From the NCBI GenBank assembly GCA_947380295.1, contig CANCQK010000022.1, positions 1 through 43,421 of the forward strand: 43,421 nucleotides of DNA, in the 5' to 3' direction. Positions 42,744-43,421 of this stretch are shown here, in pieces. The DNA is from Bdellovibrionales bacterium (GTDB lineage Bacteria; Bdellovibrionota; UBA1018). The first letter of the stretch is position 1; each line of letters opens with the position of its first letter. Below the pieces are notes generated by a model, which had not been told where the DNA came from, did no database searches, and was given only the letters and a program-made list of their open reading frames with translations. The position numbers and the translations under genes are program-made.

Positions 42744-42824
42744 GAATCTTCACACTTTGGAGAACCATAACACTTGAAGCTTTTTACCACTGCAAAAAGG
42801 CAATCCTAAATATGATTCAAAGTT

Positions 42825-43421
42825 TTAGCCATTTCCTTCATAAGAACCTGTTAAAAATTCTTTTACTTGCATATGTGGTGAAAGGGGACGGAGCCAATTT
42901 TTCATCCTACCTTGCATTCTGTCTAGGGAATGTCCAGTGTATTTTCTTCCTCCAATTTCAGCAGGAGCGTTTGTGCCTGGTTTAACTTCTATTGGATTGC
43001 CTCTTCTGCCTACAGGAACTTTTGCGCCACCGCCTTCTACTATCTTTTCCCCCGTAGAATCCCCAGCGCCCTCGCCAGGCTCCGTAGCCTTATGAAGAGC
43101 ATAACCTCCAGCTCCTACTGAGCCAATAAAAACACCGGTAGTCGTCGTTTCAGCCAGAGCAGCTAATGCCGCCTCCCAAAGAAGGGGGATCGCTGTAGCG
43201 AAGTTGTTATCAATCGCATTGTTTGAGAATGAGCCTGCTGCGCTGACACCTAGAGAATCGCCGGTGACGAGGCCTGAGATGGCTCCAGTGAGTTTTGCGA
43301 TTTGGATGACATCATGCATCTTGCCATCAAAGATCGCTTTCTTTTCGATCTCAGTGAGGGGACGACCCAGTGCCTCTTGCTGTTTTTTCGCTTCGTCCAC
43401 GAAATCTTGCTTAAGGGGTGT
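42825..43421 (-). CDS. C-terminal part of a polymorphic-toxin-like protein (5' end outside window)
   Basis: The frame is open to the right edge, so the start is not seen. Residues resemble a pre-toxin region (EKKAIFDGKMHDVIQIAKLTGAISG ... AAGSFSNNAIDNNFATAIPLL), comparable to VENN-type segments of CdiA/filamentous-haemagglutinin toxins. After a Gly/Glu linker comes GGRKYTGHSLDRMQGR, which looks like the start of a small toxin domain of the YTGHALDRMQxRG type. The next residues (MKNWLRPLSPHMQ) do not continue that pattern, and their DNA covers the short repeat at 42884-42902. The C-terminus may therefore be a truncated or replaced toxin. No immunity gene is visible downstream. Confidence 0.6.
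   Translation of the reverse strand, partial: TPLKQDFVDEAKKQQEALGRPLTEIEKKAIFDGKMHDVIQIAKLTGAISGLVTGDSLGVSAAGSFSNNAIDNNFATAIPLLWEAALAALAETTTTGVFIGSVGAGGYALHKATEPGEGAGDSTGEKIVEGGGAKVPVGRRGNPIEVKPGTNAPAEIGGRKYTGHSLDRMQGRMKNWLRPLSPHMQVKEFLTGSYEGNG
42884..42902 (+). repeat. Short repeat GGGGACGGAGCCAATTTTT (copy 2), inside the toxin 3' end
   Basis: Partner of 41666-41684, same orientation. It is read in reverse as part of the last codons of the toxin-like gene, just where its family pattern stops. Confidence 0.4.

Overview
The window looks like a chromosomal segment of a free-living or predatory Gram-negative bacterium with roughly balanced GC. I see no rRNA, transposase, integrase, phage module or CRISPR array. 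Gram-negative signs are a family 9 (ADP-heptose type) glycosyltransferase, several lipobox proteins, a beta-barrel-like protein ending in Phe and a soluble lytic transglycosylase. The gene mix (chemosensory operon, secreted matrixin-type protease, many orphan lipoproteins, DUF898/M48 pair) fits Bdellovibrionota or a related former deltaproteobacterial group. That placement is an inference; no marker gene in the window proves it.

Layout: (1) 1-311 is the start of a minus-strand lipoprotein whose body is a 12-bp tandem repeat running off the left edge; it diverges from ilvE (483-1415). (2) 10657-1412 is a co-directional minus-strand run: rimI, cheW, a transducer gene, cheA, a cheR-cheB fusion, hisC, cmk and a glycosyltransferase. 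The chemosensory genes contain no receiver domain. (3) 10.7-17.7 kb holds a lytic transglycosylase, queC, two adjacent orphan lipoproteins, an HD phosphohydrolase and a ComM/YifB ATPase. (4) 17.9-25.7 kb holds a SulP transporter fused to a beta-carbonic anhydrase, comEC, a DUF4143 ATPase with a perfect 20-bp inverted repeat in front of it, a matrixin-like lipoprotein and a pseudouridine synthase. (5) 25.7-31.8 kb holds a soluble orphan histidine kinase, an rRNA methyltransferase with a second pseudouridine synthase, an SRPBCC-like anchored protein, murF and the tRNA t6A enzyme TsaC/Sua5. (6) 32-38.9 kb holds an exported PPP-like phosphoesterase resembling Legionella-type effectors, a ribE-ribBA-ribH operon, a CDF metal exporter, tRNA-Arg(TCG) and an MFS-acyltransferase fusion.

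(7) 39.0-43.4 kb is the most disturbed part. Two 43-bp direct repeats (38997-39039 and 41694-41736) flank decayed DUF898 and M48 protease genes and an outer-membrane protein. A second pair of short repeats flanks a DUF1275 gene, and the right-hand copy lies inside the 3' end of a polymorphic-toxin-like gene. Frameshifts and in-frame stops here point to gene decay.

Housekeeping functions (isoleucine/valine, histidine or aromatic, riboflavin, queuosine, peptidoglycan, t6A) sit next to envelope and sensory genes. Competence-type DNA uptake is suggested by comEC plus comM. The strongest candidates for something new are the receiver-less chemosensory operon, the DUF4143 palindrome, the 43-bp repeat/promoter pair and the repeat-truncated toxin. 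All positions and motifs were read by eye; no database search was run.
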